64,000 bases of DNA. Source: Pelomonas sp966111775. GTDB taxonomy: Bacteria; Pseudomonadota; Gammaproteobacteria; Burkholderiales; Burkholderiaceae_C. The first letter of the stretch is position 1. Every line of letters starts with the position of its first letter. The notes beneath the pieces were generated by a model that worked only from the letters and a program-made list of their open reading frames with translations, did not search any database and had not been told where the DNA came from. Below, piece by piece: positions 26,375-34,250 of this stretch. The translations under genes were made by a program, and so were the position numbers. Location: positions 1 to 64,000 of the forward strand of contig CBHWBD010000003.1 of assembly GCA_966111775.1 (NCBI GenBank), read 5' to 3'.

Positions 26375-26656
26375 ATGCACATGCTCTACAACTCCGACAG
26401 CTTCATCGTCGTCCAGTTCGACGTGCCGACCGCCGTGCCTCAGGAGGTGGAGGAAGGTCCGTCACTGAACCGCGGCGGTTTCGAGATCGTCGACAAGTTC
26501 GCCCGCAAGGAGATCTTCATCGAGGGCGCCCTGGCCGAATCCTTCTCGCAGGGCGTGCAGGCCCTCATCGAGGACGGCGAGCCGTCCGAGGACGAACTCG
26601 ACGCCTTCATCGAGCGTTATGCCGTCATGGGCCAGCAGCCGGTCGTGATGCACTGA
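26375..26656 (+). CDS. DUF3567 family protein
   Basis: 93 residues. The sequence style (MLYNSDSFIVVQFD, GGFEIVDKFARKEIFIEGALAE, DELDAFI, QPVVMH) matches DUF3567, a small cytoplasmic protein family largely confined to Burkholderiales. Function unknown. AGGAG lies 6 bases before the ATG. It is followed after about 95 bases by the AAA+ ATPase gene on the same strand. Confidence 0.9.
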   Translation: MHMLYNSDSFIVVQFDVPTAVPQEVEEGPSLNRGGFEIVDKFARKEIFIEGALAESFSQGVQALIEDGEPSEDELDAFIERYAVMGQQPVVMH

Positions 26657-26750
26657 ACATTTGGGGGGCCGATCTGACGTTGATCTGCGCCCAAGCCTGA
26701 TACAAGATGGGACCGCGCCGCCGCTGCAGGCAGCGCAAGGAGCCCATCGA

Positions 26751-29066
26751 ATGGTGAAGCGAGCCGTCGCCGCAGAGACAGCCTCCCGGACACAGGTCCG
26801 TGTGCTGCCTTCGCCCGGCCTGGACAGCGCTCCGGTGCTGGACCGCATGTGCTCGCAGTTCGTGCTGACGCTGACCGTCAGGCACGCCGGCCGCTTCAAT
26901 CTGCGGCGCGATTTCAACGGCCTGCTGTCCTTCACCGGCCGCCATCTCGTCTGGCCCACCCGCGTGCTGCAGAGGCTGCGTGGCTATCTGGCCCAGCGCT
27001 GCGCCGGCAACGAGTTGTGGCGCGGCCACGAAGCCCTCGGCGACGAAGCCTTCCTGGATCGCTTCGGCCAGTGGAGCGGCCCCTTCAGCGAAGCGACGCT
27101 GTTCTTCTACCTCGACGAATACGTCAAGGACGCGCCCAAGGACATGATGGCCCTGCTGGCCACCACCTGCGAGCACCTGGACCGGCAGCTCAAGCGCGAG
27201 TCGACCTTGGTCGAGAAGAACATCGATTCCCTGGGCCAGTTGCTCCAGCTCAATCCGGCCGAACGCGCCATCCTGCTCTACGGCACCCTGGCCCGCTACC
27301 AGCGCGAGTTGCGCGGCGCCCTGGTCGAGTTCAAGGTCAACACGGCGCAGGAGGCCTTCGCGGCCATCGCCGCCGTGGCCGGCGTCGACGAGCGCGAGGT
27401 CGCCGAGGCCCTGCGCGCCGGCTCGCGCCTCGAGCGCATCGGCATGGTCGAGAACCTGATCTCCGAACACAACATCACCGATCTGGCCGACCTGATGAAG
27501 GTCAGCGACCAGCTGCCGCCGGTGCTGATGCGCGAATACCAAGGCCCGCATGACCTGATGGCCGTGTTCACGCGGCCGGCCACCCGCAGCGCCCTGGTCG
27601 CCTCCGACTTCCAGTTCGTCGTCGACGACCTTGACCTGCTCAGAGGCATGCTGCGCCAGGCCGTGGCCACGCATGCCACCGGCGTCAATGTGCTGCTCTA
27701 CGGCCCACCGGGCACGGGCAAGACCGAGCTCGCCAAGGTCGCCGCGGCGGCCGCGGGCCTGGACCTGTACGAGGTCGAATACGCCGACCGCGACGGCAAT
27801 TCGCTGTCGGGCCGCGACCGCTACCGCTCGCTGCAGATCAGCCAGGTCTTCCTGAAGGCCAGCGCCAATGTGGCCCTGCTCTTCGACGAGGTCGAGGACG
27901 TCTTCCCGCCGCTGTCCAGCGACACGGCCTCGCTGCTGAACCGGCTGGACGCCAGCGGCGAAGGCGGCGTCGGCAACTCGGTCAGCGGCAAGGCCTGGGT
28001 CAACCAGATCCTCGAGACCAATCCGGTGCCCGTCATCTGGGTCACCAACCGCATCGAGCAGATCGACCCGGCCTTCCGGCGCCGCTTCCAGTACCACCTG
28101 GAGCTGAAGTCGCCGCCTCCGGGCGCCCGCCGCGGGCTGGTGGCCAAGGCCCTGGGCGAAGTGAGCGTCAGCGAAGGCTTTGTCGCCAAGCTGGCCGAGC
28201 GCCCCGGCCTGACGCCGGCGCAGATCCGCACCGCGGTGCGCTTCGCCCAACTGGCCGGCGGCAAGGACGATGCCGAGAAGCTCATCGAGCGCCAGTTGCT
28301 GAACGCCGACAAGGCCCTGGGCCGTGATGACGGCAGCAGCCTTGCCCGCCCCTGCGTGACCCAGTACGCGCTGGAGCTGCTGAACTGCGAAAGCCGCTTC
28401 GAGATCCCGCGCATCGTCGAGGCCCTGCGCCGCAAGGGCTCGGGCCAGCTCTGCTTCTATGGCCCGCCCGGCAGCGGCAAGACGGCTCTCGCCGAGCACA
28501 TCGCGCAAGCCCTGGGCCGACCGCTGATGGTCAGGCGCGCCAGCGACATCGCCAGCAAGTTCGTCGGCGAGACCGAGCAGAACATGGCGCGCATGTTCGA
28601 GACGGCGCAGACCGAAGGCGCCGTGCTGCTGCTGGACGAAGCCGACAGTTTCCTGCGCAGCCGCAAGCATGCGGAGCGCAACTACGAGGTGTCGGAGGTC
28701 AACGAGATGCTGGCCGGCATGGAGCGCTTCAACGGCCTCTTCATCTGCACGACCAATCTCTTCGACGATCTCGACGAGGCGGCGCTGCGGCGCTTTGCCT
28801 TCAAGATCCGCTTCAAGGCCTTGAAGCCCGAGCAGCGGCTCAGGATGTTCGAGCGCGAGGCCGGCGCACCGCCGAGCGACGAGCAGCGCTCACGGCTGGC
28901 GGCGCTGGACTGCCTGACGCATGGCGATTTCGCGGCCGTGCGCAATCAGGTCGAGATCCTCGGCGAGGCCTTCACGCCGGATGAGTTCCTGGCCCAGCTG
29001 GAGGCCGAGCATCGGGCCAAGCCGGAAGTGCGTGAGCGGCGCGGCATCGGGTTCAGGTCGAACTAG
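26751..29066 (+). CDS. Double AAA+ ATPase of unknown function
   Basis: 771 residues. An N-terminal helical region (about 1-290) precedes two AAA+ modules: Walker A GPPGTGKT at 318-325 with Walker B LLFDEVEDVF, and Walker A GPPGSGKT at 571-578 with Walker B LLLDEADSF. Arg-finger-type RRRF/LRRF segments are present in both. The second module resembles the Cdc48/FtsH-like 'classic' clade; the first is more diverged and carries a long insertion (Ser/Gly-rich, about 400-430). This suggests a remodelling ring ATPase, but no substrate or adaptor is evident. The start is fixed by AAGGAG 9 bases before ATG 26751. It overlaps the convergent zinc-ribbon gene by 14 bases. Confidence 0.88.
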   Translation: MVKRAVAAETASRTQVRVLPSPGLDSAPVLDRMCSQFVLTLTVRHAGRFNLRRDFNGLLSFTGRHLVWPTRVLQRLRGYLAQRCAGNELWRGHEALGDEAFLDRFGQWSGPFSEATLFFYLDEYVKDAPKDMMALLATTCEHLDRQLKRESTLVEKNIDSLGQLLQLNPAERAILLYGTLARYQRELRGALVEFKVNTAQEAFAAIAAVAGVDEREVAEALRAGSRLERIGMVENLISEHNITDLADLMKVSDQLPPVLMREYQGPHDLMAVFTRPATRSALVASDFQFVVDDLDLLRGMLRQAVATHATGVNVLLYGPPGTGKTELAKVAAAAAGLDLYEVEYADRDGNSLSGRDRYRSLQISQVFLKASANVALLFDEVEDVFPPLSSDTASLLNRLDASGEGGVGNSVSGKAWVNQILETNPVPVIWVTNRIEQIDPAFRRRFQYHLELKSPPPGARRGLVAKALGEVSVSEGFVAKLAERPGLTPAQIRTAVRFAQLAGGKDDAEKLIERQLLNADKALGRDDGSSLARPCVTQYALELLNCESRFEIPRIVEALRRKGSGQLCFYGPPGSGKTALAEHIAQALGRPLMVRRASDIASKFVGETEQNMARMFETAQTEGAVLLLDEADSFLRSRKHAERNYEVSEVNEMLAGMERFNGLFICTTNLFDDLDEAALRRFAFKIRFKALKPEQRLRMFEREAGAPPSDEQRSRLAALDCLTHGDFAAVRNQVEILGEAFTPDEFLAQLEAEHRAKPEVRERRGIGFRSN

Positions 29067-29361
29067 GCGGGCCGCCCGCGGCGGCGTCGAAGTCATGGTG
29101 TGACTTGATCTCGTCGTAGCAAGCCGCACACACGAGGCTGTGAAGCACAAACGCCCGGAAGCGCGGGGTCTTGTCCTGCTCCTGCAGATAGACCAGTTCG
29201 CAGGCGTAGCACCAGCCCTGGCGATCTCCGGGCGCGTCGCTGTTCTCCACGAAACCCAGGGCTGGTCCACGGTTGTCCGTGAGATGCCCGCACACGCAAG
29301 CGCTGACCGAACGTCCATGACGCTGGCAGTCGATCTCGATGGGATCGGTCATCGGGATCAT
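29053..29361 (-). CDS. Small Cys-rich (zinc-ribbon-like) hypothetical protein
   Basis: 102 residues with seven cysteines arranged as C, CxC, CxxC and CxxC (DCQRHG, ACVCGH, WCYACEL, VCAACYDE) and several His, which looks like one or two zinc ribbons. No named family recognised. The start at 29361 is supported by an ATGA overlap with the stop of the GNAT gene (29358-29361). It is the last gene of the XRE-GNAT operon and overlaps the end of the AAA+ gene. Confidence 0.75.
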   Translation of the reverse strand: MIPMTDPIEIDCQRHGRSVSACVCGHLTDNRGPALGFVENSDAPGDRQGWCYACELVYLQEQDKTPRFRAFVLHSLVCAACYDEIKSHHDFDAAAGGPPSST

Positions 29362-29879
29362 TGCTGCAGCTGGCGGAAATAGTAGGTCGTCGAGCAGAAC
29401 GGCCCATCCGGCATCAAGGCGTAGTTGGGAATGTCGCCCGCCTTCAGCCAGCCGGTGCGTTCATAAAGCCGCGAAGCATCGCTGCCCGTGACGGTGTCCA
29501 GCACCAGCGTGGTCCTGCCGAGTTCGAGCGCCTTGGCCTCCAGCGTGTTCAACAGCCGCTCGGCGATGCCCTGCCGACGAGCGCGACGATGCACCAGCAT
29601 CTTGCTGACGTCGGCCCGATGCGGCTGGTTGTCGGGCATGTCGATGACCAGGGACAACGTGCCGCAGATGCGGCCGTCACCATCCTCAGCGACGAAGAGA
29701 TGCCGTTCGCCCGCCGCGACTCCCGCGGCAACCTTGCGCCAGAACGTCTCGGGCCGGCCTTGCGCCAGCGGCAGCATGAAGCCCACCGAAGCGCCACCCT
29801 CGACGCAGTCGCGCAGCACCTCGGCCAGCTCGTCCACACGGGCCAGCGCCTCGGCGCCCTCGAGTTCTCGGATGGTCAT
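29358..29879 (-). CDS. GNAT-family N-acetyltransferase
   Basis: 173 residues with the GNAT core: strand pair (HLFVAEDGDGRICGTLSLVID), the acetyl-CoA-binding V-x-x-x-x-RRQGIAERLL motif and a C-terminal YERTGW-(L) segment. The length and the final NYALMPDG...TTYYFRQL are typical of small-molecule acetyltransferases; the substrate is unknown. The start at 29879 overlaps the XRE regulator stop (ATGA), which rules out the longer frame to 29993. It sits between the regulator and the zinc-ribbon protein in one operon. Confidence 0.9.
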   Translation of the reverse strand: MTIRELEGAEALARVDELAEVLRDCVEGGASVGFMLPLAQGRPETFWRKVAAGVAAGERHLFVAEDGDGRICGTLSLVIDMPDNQPHRADVSKMLVHRRARRQGIAERLLNTLEAKALELGRTTLVLDTVTGSDASRLYERTGWLKAGDIPNYALMPDGPFCSTTYYFRQLQQ

Positions 29880-30442
29880 GGACGGGCTCCGGTCAGCGCG
29901 ACGAGATAGCGGGCTGGCTTGGCGCCGGGGTTGTGGAAGCGGATAGGCGCGTCCAGGCGCATGGCCAGGCAGTCGCCGGGATTGAGCTGCCACTGCTCGC
30001 TGCCGTGGCCTATCTCCATGACACCGTCGATCATCCAGACCTGCTGGTGGATGTCGGCATCACGCTCCGAGGTCTCGAAGGAGACGCGCTGGCCGGCGGG
30101 AAAGAGCACGTCCACCAGCTGCAGCGGCGACACGCCCGGGGGCGAGACATTGCGGCGGCGATAGCCCGAGGCGGGATCGTCCCAGACCGGCTGCTCGTCC
30201 ACGCGGGCCAGCGGCGACGGCGCAGCCGCCGGCGGGCCCGTCTCGAACATCGACGCGACGCTGACGCCGAGGGCCGACGACAGCTTGTCCAGCACGACGG
30301 CCGTTGGGCTGCTCTGGCCGCGCTCGATCAGCGAGATGTTGGAGCGGCTGACCCCGCTCTTCTGAGCCAGCGCGTCCAGTGACAGGCCGGCGGCCGAGCG
30401 CAGTTCATGCAGGCGGCGACCAATGCGTTGCGTGATGTCCAT
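29876..30442 (-). CDS. XRE-family regulator with C-terminal cupin domain
   Basis: 188 residues. A helix-turn-helix of the XRE/HTH_3 type (about 10-62; GLSLDALAQKSGVSRSNISLIERG) is joined to a cupin_2 domain (about 105-185; VSFETSERDADIHQQVWMIDG and NPGDCLAMRLDAP), which binds an effector. Proteins of this layout often control neighbouring catabolic or acetyltransferase genes. Two TTCCA/TGGAA inverted repeats lie directly upstream of the start (30446-30461 and 30468-30483), suggesting autoregulation of the three-gene operon with GNAT and the zinc-ribbon gene. Confidence 0.92.
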   Translation of the reverse strand: MDITQRIGRRLHELRSAAGLSLDALAQKSGVSRSNISLIERGQSSPTAVVLDKLSSALGVSVASMFETGPPAAAPSPLARVDEQPVWDDPASGYRRRNVSPPGVSPLQLVDVLFPAGQRVSFETSERDADIHQQVWMIDGVMEIGHGSEQWQLNPGDCLAMRLDAPIRFHNPGAKPARYLVALTGARP

Positions 30443-30445
30443 GCA

Positions 30446-30461
30446 TTCCAGTTTACTGGAA
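30446..30461. promoter_or_regulatory. Operator-like inverted repeat 1 upstream of XRE gene
   Basis: TTCCAGTTTACTGGAA has perfect 7-bp arms with a 2-base spacer, 4 bases before the XRE start codon. It shares the half-site TTCCA with a second repeat whose centre is 22 bases away (two helical turns). It is likely the binding site of the adjacent XRE-cupin regulator (inference). Confidence 0.65.
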
Positions 30462-30467
30462 ATTCTC

Positions 30468-30483
30468 TTCCATCAAAATGGAA
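30468..30483. promoter_or_regulatory. Operator-like inverted repeat 2 upstream of XRE gene
   Basis: TTCCATCAAAATGGAA has perfect 6-bp arms with a 4-base spacer and overlaps the stop codon of the questin-oxidase-like gene. It is centred 22 bases from repeat 1 with the same outer half-sites. Confidence 0.6.
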
Positions 30484-31471
30484 TTGCACGTTCAACGGCG
30501 CGGCGCCAGGCCGGGTCGGGCCAGCGGCGGCCCAGGCGCCAGGCGGCGTGGGTGAGCTTGATGACGTGGGCGTCTTCCTGCTCACAGGCAGCCGCGATGA
30601 GCGCGGGCCAGGGGCGGCTGGGTGCGTGGTCGAGAGTCGACGCAGGCGCCGCGCCGCTGGCCAGCAGACCGGCCGCGGCGGCGACGCTGAAGCCCCGCGC
30701 GAGCTCGGGCGCCGGCCACCAGGGCTCGAGCACGCTCATCGCATGGCTGCCGGTCAGCAGATGCAGCACGGTGAAGTTGCCGGTCGCCGCATAGGTACGG
30801 GCGGCCAGCAGGGCGAGGTCGCGCAGCATGTCGGGCCCATGACGCAGGCGGCCGGCGACGGCGGCGAAGTCGGGGGATGAAGCCCAGGCCTCCATGCGAC
30901 CGTGGATCAGGCTGCCGGCCGGATAGCTCGGGCGCGGCAGCCGCTGCAGGGCTTCAAGCCAATCGGTCAGTTCCAGCGGCGCACCGTCGTTCGTCGTCGG
31001 CAGGCGCAGGAAGTGCGCCGCCCAGTGGGCCAGGCCGAAAGCGAGTTCACCCTCATGGCCGGCCAGCACGGCATGACCGGTGCGGATCACGCCGTGGAAG
31101 GCGATGGCGCCGACACCGTCGAGCAGCCGGGGCAAGGCTTCGCGCAGCGTGGCCGCCGAGCCGATCGCCTCGATGCGCGCAGCGAAATGGACGTGCCAAG
31201 CGGCCTCGCTGTCCGGGCGTCCCAGGTCGCGCTCGTAGCTGACGCTGGCCGGGCGGGCGGCGACGCGCGGCTCAAGGTGGGCTTCATAGGCCTCGCTCCA
31301 GGCCTGCAGCCGCGCCGCCGAGGCGCCCAGCTCCAGCAGGGCCTGCTGGGCCATGGGCAGGTGGTTGCTCAGGCGACCCCGGTAAGTCGGCGACAGCGCC
31401 GCTCCCGCGTCGAGCAGGTGGTGCAGCTGGGCCAGGGTGGCGGGCGCAGGCGTGGCGGTCTTCATCAGCAT
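30473..31471 (-). CDS. Questin-oxidase-like protein (DUF4243 family)
   Basis: About 332 residues. Blocks such as LLDAGAALSPTYRGRLSNHLPMAQQALLELGA, AFHGVIRTGHAV and TGSHAM place it in the questin oxidase-like family. The founding member is a fungal oxygenase that opens an anthraquinone ring. No cofactor-binding motif is obvious. The start is uncertain: ATGs occur at 31519, 31498, 31471 and 31465; 31471 was chosen because it avoids overlap with the SoxR box. A SoxR-type box lies about 45 bases upstream with a TTGACT -35 on this strand, so activation by SoxR is plausible. Confidence 0.78.
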   Translation of the reverse strand: MLMKTATPAPATLAQLHHLLDAGAALSPTYRGRLSNHLPMAQQALLELGASAARLQAWSEAYEAHLEPRVAARPASVSYERDLGRPDSEAAWHVHFAARIEAIGSAATLREALPRLLDGVGAIAFHGVIRTGHAVLAGHEGELAFGLAHWAAHFLRLPTTNDGAPLELTDWLEALQRLPRPSYPAGSLIHGRMEAWASSPDFAAVAGRLRHGPDMLRDLALLAARTYAATGNFTVLHLLTGSHAMSVLEPWWPAPELARGFSVAAAAGLLASGAAPASTLDHAPSRPWPALIAAACEQEDAHVIKLTHAAWRLGRRWPDPAWRRAVERAIPF

Positions 31472-31504
31472 GGCAAGGCGTCTCGGCTGTGGGAACATGG
31501 CGCC

Positions 31505-31993
31505 ATGCTCGAAGTTCAAGTGGACTTGAAGTCAAGCCCCGATCAACCGACCGCGCCGCTGACCATCGGCCAGTTGGCCAAGCGCTCGGGCGTGGCGACC
31601 AGCGCCCTGCGCTTCTACGAGGCCGAGGGCCTGATCGCCGGCAGCCGCAGCGCCGGCGGGCATCGCCAATACCCCCGGCATGTGCTGCGCCGCGTGGCCT
31701 TCATCCGCGCCGCCCAGGTGGTGGGGCTGACGCTGCCACAGATCAAGGCGGCCCTGGCCACCCTGCCCCAGGGCCGCACGCCGACCAAGGCCGACTGGAC
31801 GCGGCTGTCGGCTGGCTGGGCACCGCTGCTGGACGAGCGCATCGCCGCCCTGCAGCAGCTGCGCGAAAGGCTGACCGGCTGCATCGGCTGCGGCTGCCTG
31901 TCGCTGAAGGCCTGCGCCCTCTACAACCCCGAGGACGTCAAGCGCGGCGAGGGTGCGGGGGCCAGGCTTCTGCGCATCGAAACCGCGACTTGA
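31505..31993 (+). CDS. soxR: Redox-sensing MerR-family activator SoxR
   Basis: 162 residues. A MerR-type winged helix-turn-helix (LTIGQLAKRSGVATSALRFYEAEGLI), a dimerisation helix and the [2Fe-2S] cluster motif CIGCGCLSLKAC (C-x2-C-x-C-x5-C) identify SoxR. Oxidation of the cluster by redox-cycling compounds switches on target promoters. The annotated ATG lies upstream of a SoxR-type box (31515-31530) that falls within codons 4-9. The true start may therefore be GTG 31520 or TTG 31526, or the box is both operator and coding. fpr follows 68 bases downstream. Confidence 0.93.
   Translation: MLEVQVDLKSSPDQPTAPLTIGQLAKRSGVATSALRFYEAEGLIAGSRSAGGHRQYPRHVLRRVAFIRAAQVVGLTLPQIKAALATLPQGRTPTKADWTRLSAGWAPLLDERIAALQQLRERLTGCIGCGCLSLKACALYNPEDVKRGEGAGARLLRIETAT
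31515..31530. promoter_or_regulatory. SoxR box between questin-oxidase-like gene and soxR
   Basis: TTCAAGTGGACTTGAA is a perfect inverted repeat (7-bp arms). Its core TCAAGT-NN-ACTTGA equals that of the characterised enterobacterial SoxR site. On the minus strand a TTGACT (31535-31530) gives a -35 with a 19-base spacer to GAGCAT (31510-31505), the long spacing expected for MerR-family activation of the questin-oxidase-like gene. Confidence 0.7.
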
Positions 31994-32035
31994 CCCCTTG
32001 GCGACGTTGGGCTGTCACTTCCGGGCGAAAATCCC

Positions 32036-32047
32036 CGGGTTAACCCG
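32036..32047. promoter_or_regulatory. 12-bp palindrome upstream of fpr
   Basis: CGGGTTAACCCG is a perfect palindrome 14 bases before the fpr start codon, where it could act as an operator or mRNA hairpin. It shares only the central TTAA with the enterobacterial SoxR site, so I do not call it a SoxR box. Confidence 0.35.
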
Positions 32048-32061
32048 TCAAAAACACCGCC

Positions 32062-32838
32062 ATGAGTGCCTTCCACGAAGAGACCGTCCTGACCGTCCAT
32101 CACTGGACCGACCGCCTGTTCAGCTTCACGACGACGCGCGACCAGGCCCTGCGCTTCTCCAACGGCCACTTCACGATGATCGGCCTCAAGGGCGAGAACG
32201 GCAAACCGTTGCTGCGCGCCTACAGCATCGTCAGCGCCAACTACGAGGAACAGCTCGAGTTCCTCAGCATCAAGGTGCCGGACGGCCCGCTGACCTCGAA
32301 GCTGCAGCACATCAAGCCGGGCGACAAGATCGTCGTCGGCCGCAAGCCCACGGGCACCCTGCTGATCGACTACCTGCTGCCGGGCAAGACCCTCTATCTG
32401 CTGGGCAGCGGCACGGGCCTGGCCCCCTTCATCAGCATCGTGCGCGACCCCGAGACCTACGAGCGCTTCGAGAAGGTCGTGATCGTGCACGGCGTGCGCC
32501 ACATCAACGAGCTGGCCTATCACGACCACCTCACCGTCGACCTGCACCAGCACGAGTTCCTCGGCGAGTTCGCCAGCGAGCAGTTGCTCTACTACCCGAC
32601 GGTCACCCGCGAGCCCTACAAGAACATGGGCCGCATCACCGACCTGATCCAGACCGGCAAGCTGCAGGCCGACCTGGGCCTGCCGCCGCTGGACCCCGAG
32701 AACGACCGCATCATGCTGTGCGGCAGCCCGGCCCTGCTGAAGGACATGCAGGAGATGCTGGAGATCCGCGGCTTCAAGGAAGGCAGCACGACGACGCCCG
32801 GTGACTACGTCATCGAGCGGGCCTTCGTGGAGAAATGA
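32062..32838 (+). CDS. fpr: Ferredoxin/flavodoxin-NADP reductase
   Basis: 258 residues of the bacterial FNR (Fpr) subclass, which exchanges electrons between NADPH and ferredoxin or flavodoxin through FAD. The FAD site motif RAYSIVS, the NADP site GSGTGLAPF and the C-terminal LCGSPALLKDM are all present. The terminal residues IERAFVEK are typical of the proteobacterial type. In enterobacteria fpr belongs to the SoxRS regulon; here it lies directly downstream of soxR, consistent with a redox-stress role. A hairpin repeat (32841-32967) begins directly after the stop. Confidence 0.95.
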   Translation: MSAFHEETVLTVHHWTDRLFSFTTTRDQALRFSNGHFTMIGLKGENGKPLLRAYSIVSANYEEQLEFLSIKVPDGPLTSKLQHIKPGDKIVVGRKPTGTLLIDYLLPGKTLYLLGSGTGLAPFISIVRDPETYERFEKVVIVHGVRHINELAYHDHLTVDLHQHEFLGEFASEQLLYYPTVTREPYKNMGRITDLIQTGKLQADLGLPPLDPENDRIMLCGSPALLKDMQEMLEIRGFKEGSTTTPGDYVIERAFVEK

Positions 32839-32840
32839 AG

Positions 32841-32967
32841 GCCCCTCGCCCAGTCTTGCCGCGCTGAACGCGGGCAAGCCTGGTCGGTCCCCCGAGGGGA
32901 CGGCGATGCAAGCGGCATTGAGCCGCTTGCACATCGCCTGCGGGCCGGCTAGGGGCGGCCCGGCGCC
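32841..32967 (+). repeat. Dispersed hairpin repeat, copy A (after fpr)
   Basis: About 127 bases that nearly fill the gap between the convergent fpr and LytTR regulator genes. It contains four hairpins in order: CTTGCC...GGCAAG, TCCCC-CGA-GGGGA (32888-32900), GCGATG-CAAGCGGC...GCCGCTTG-CA-CATCGC (32903-32937), and GGGCCG...CGGCCC. It matches the copy at 62456 over its whole length and copy C over its ends. It may double as the fpr terminator, though no T-run follows. Confidence 0.85.
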
Positions 32968-32990
32968 AGTCCGCGCCAAACAGCGCGCGG

Positions 32991-33824
32991 CTACATCCCT
33001 TTGAACAGATGCGTATAGCTGCGGCTGACCTCGAGCTTCTCGGTCAGGCCGCGCACGCCCACCATCTGGCGGCCGCGGAAGTCGCGGGTGATGCCGTCGA
33101 TGGCGCGGGCATTGACCAGGGTCGAGCGGTGGATCTGCCAGAACAGCTGGGGGTCCAGCTCGTCCACCAGCTCCTTGATGGGCTTGCGGATCAGGGCCTC
33201 GATCTTGGCCGTCTGCACGCGCGTGTATTTCTCGTCGCTGATGAAGAAGAGCACGTCCTCGACCGGAATCATCTGGATGGCCTGGCCGACGGTGGCCTGG
33301 ATCCACTGCAGATAGGCCGGCTTGCCCGTCGGGTTCATCTGGCCGGACAGCTTGTGCAGCAGCTGCTGCAGCGGCACCGGCGCGCTGTCGCTGAAGTCGC
33401 CGGCCGGCGCCTCGCGCTGGGCCAGGCGCTTCTTGATGCGCGCCACCGTCAGCTGCAGGCGCTCGCGCTCGGCGGGCTTCAGCACATAGTCGGCCACGCC
33501 CTGCTCGAAGGCCTCGACGGCGTACTGGTCGTAGGCGGTGATGAAGACAATCTCGGGCACCAGCCAGGCCTCGTCCTCGGGCCCTTCATCTCCCATTTGG
33601 GCGATCTGGCGGGCCGCCTCCACGCCGGTCAGGCCGGGCATGCGGATGTCGAGGAAGACCAGGTCGGGCTTGTGCTCCTTGGTCAGCTCGACGGCCTCGA
33701 GGCCGTTCTTGGCCTCGGCCACGATGTCCAGCTCGGGCCAGACCTCGGTCAGTCGGGCGCGCAGCTGCTCGCGCATCAGTCTTTCGTCGTCGGCCAGAAC
33801 GGCGCGGATGGGTGCATTGCTCAT
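32991..33824 (-). CDS. LytTR-type response regulator
   Basis: 277 residues. The receiver domain has the acidic pair DDE, phosphoacceptor in FLDIRMPG and conserved Lys in YVLKPAE. A linker follows, then a C-terminal LytTR DNA-binding domain (QMIPVEDVLFFISDEKYTRVQT and FWQIHRSTLVNARAI). The partner is the LytS-like kinase two genes upstream. A small membrane-protein gene lies between them, ending 21 bases before this start. Target genes are unknown; LytTR systems often control their own neighbours, here the membrane protein. Confidence 0.94.
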   Translation of the reverse strand: MSNAPIRAVLADDERLMREQLRARLTEVWPELDIVAEAKNGLEAVELTKEHKPDLVFLDIRMPGLTGVEAARQIAQMGDEGPEDEAWLVPEIVFITAYDQYAVEAFEQGVADYVLKPAERERLQLTVARIKKRLAQREAPAGDFSDSAPVPLQQLLHKLSGQMNPTGKPAYLQWIQATVGQAIQMIPVEDVLFFISDEKYTRVQTAKIEALIRKPIKELVDELDPQLFWQIHRSTLVNARAIDGITRDFRGRQMVGVRGLTEKLEVSRSYTHLFKGM

Positions 33825-33845
33825 AGCCGACGATGCTAGTCCAGA

Positions 33846-34250
33846 TCAGACCGGCGTCGTCGAACGGGCGGCGTTGGCGCGGCGACGGTTGCGCAGCACG
33901 ACGAAGAACAGCAGGCCGAGCAGGATCAGCGGCGAACCGAGGACCGCGCCGACGCCGAGCAGGCTGGCAACCACCAGGGCCAGCACGCCGCCAACGACGA
34001 CCAGCGGCAGGGCCACGCCGAGCAGCAGCACCAGGGGCAGCACGACGACGCAGATCACGCCGGCGACGAAGAGGCCGATGCTGGCACCCAGCCAGTCGCC
34101 GAAGTCGCTGCCGCCGAGGAAGAACTCGCCATCATCCAGCACGATGTGCATGTCGGAGCCATGGTGGTGCAGCAGCGCGAAGCCACCGAACATCGCCATC
34201 AGGACCATCAGCGCGGTGCCGATGAACAGGATCTTGAACAAGGTTTTCAT
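33846..34250 (-). CDS. Small hydrophobic membrane protein in the LytTR operon
   Basis: 134 residues. An N-terminal hydrophobic segment (MKTLFKILFIGTALMVLMAMFGGFALL) precedes a short His/Asp-rich loop and then three closely spaced very hydrophobic Val/Leu/Gly-rich helices, ending in a basic tail. No named family was recognised. Its ATG overlaps the stop of the histidine kinase gene (ATGA, 34247-34250), so the two are coupled. It could be a sensor accessory or a target of the system (inference). The much longer open frame upstream is a shadow of the kinase gene. Confidence 0.8.
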   Translation of the reverse strand: MKTLFKILFIGTALMVLMAMFGGFALLHHHGSDMHIVLDDGEFFLGGSDFGDWLGASIGLFVAGVICVVVLPLVLLLGVALPLVVVGGVLALVVASLLGVGAVLGSPLILLGLLFFVVLRNRRRANAARSTTPV

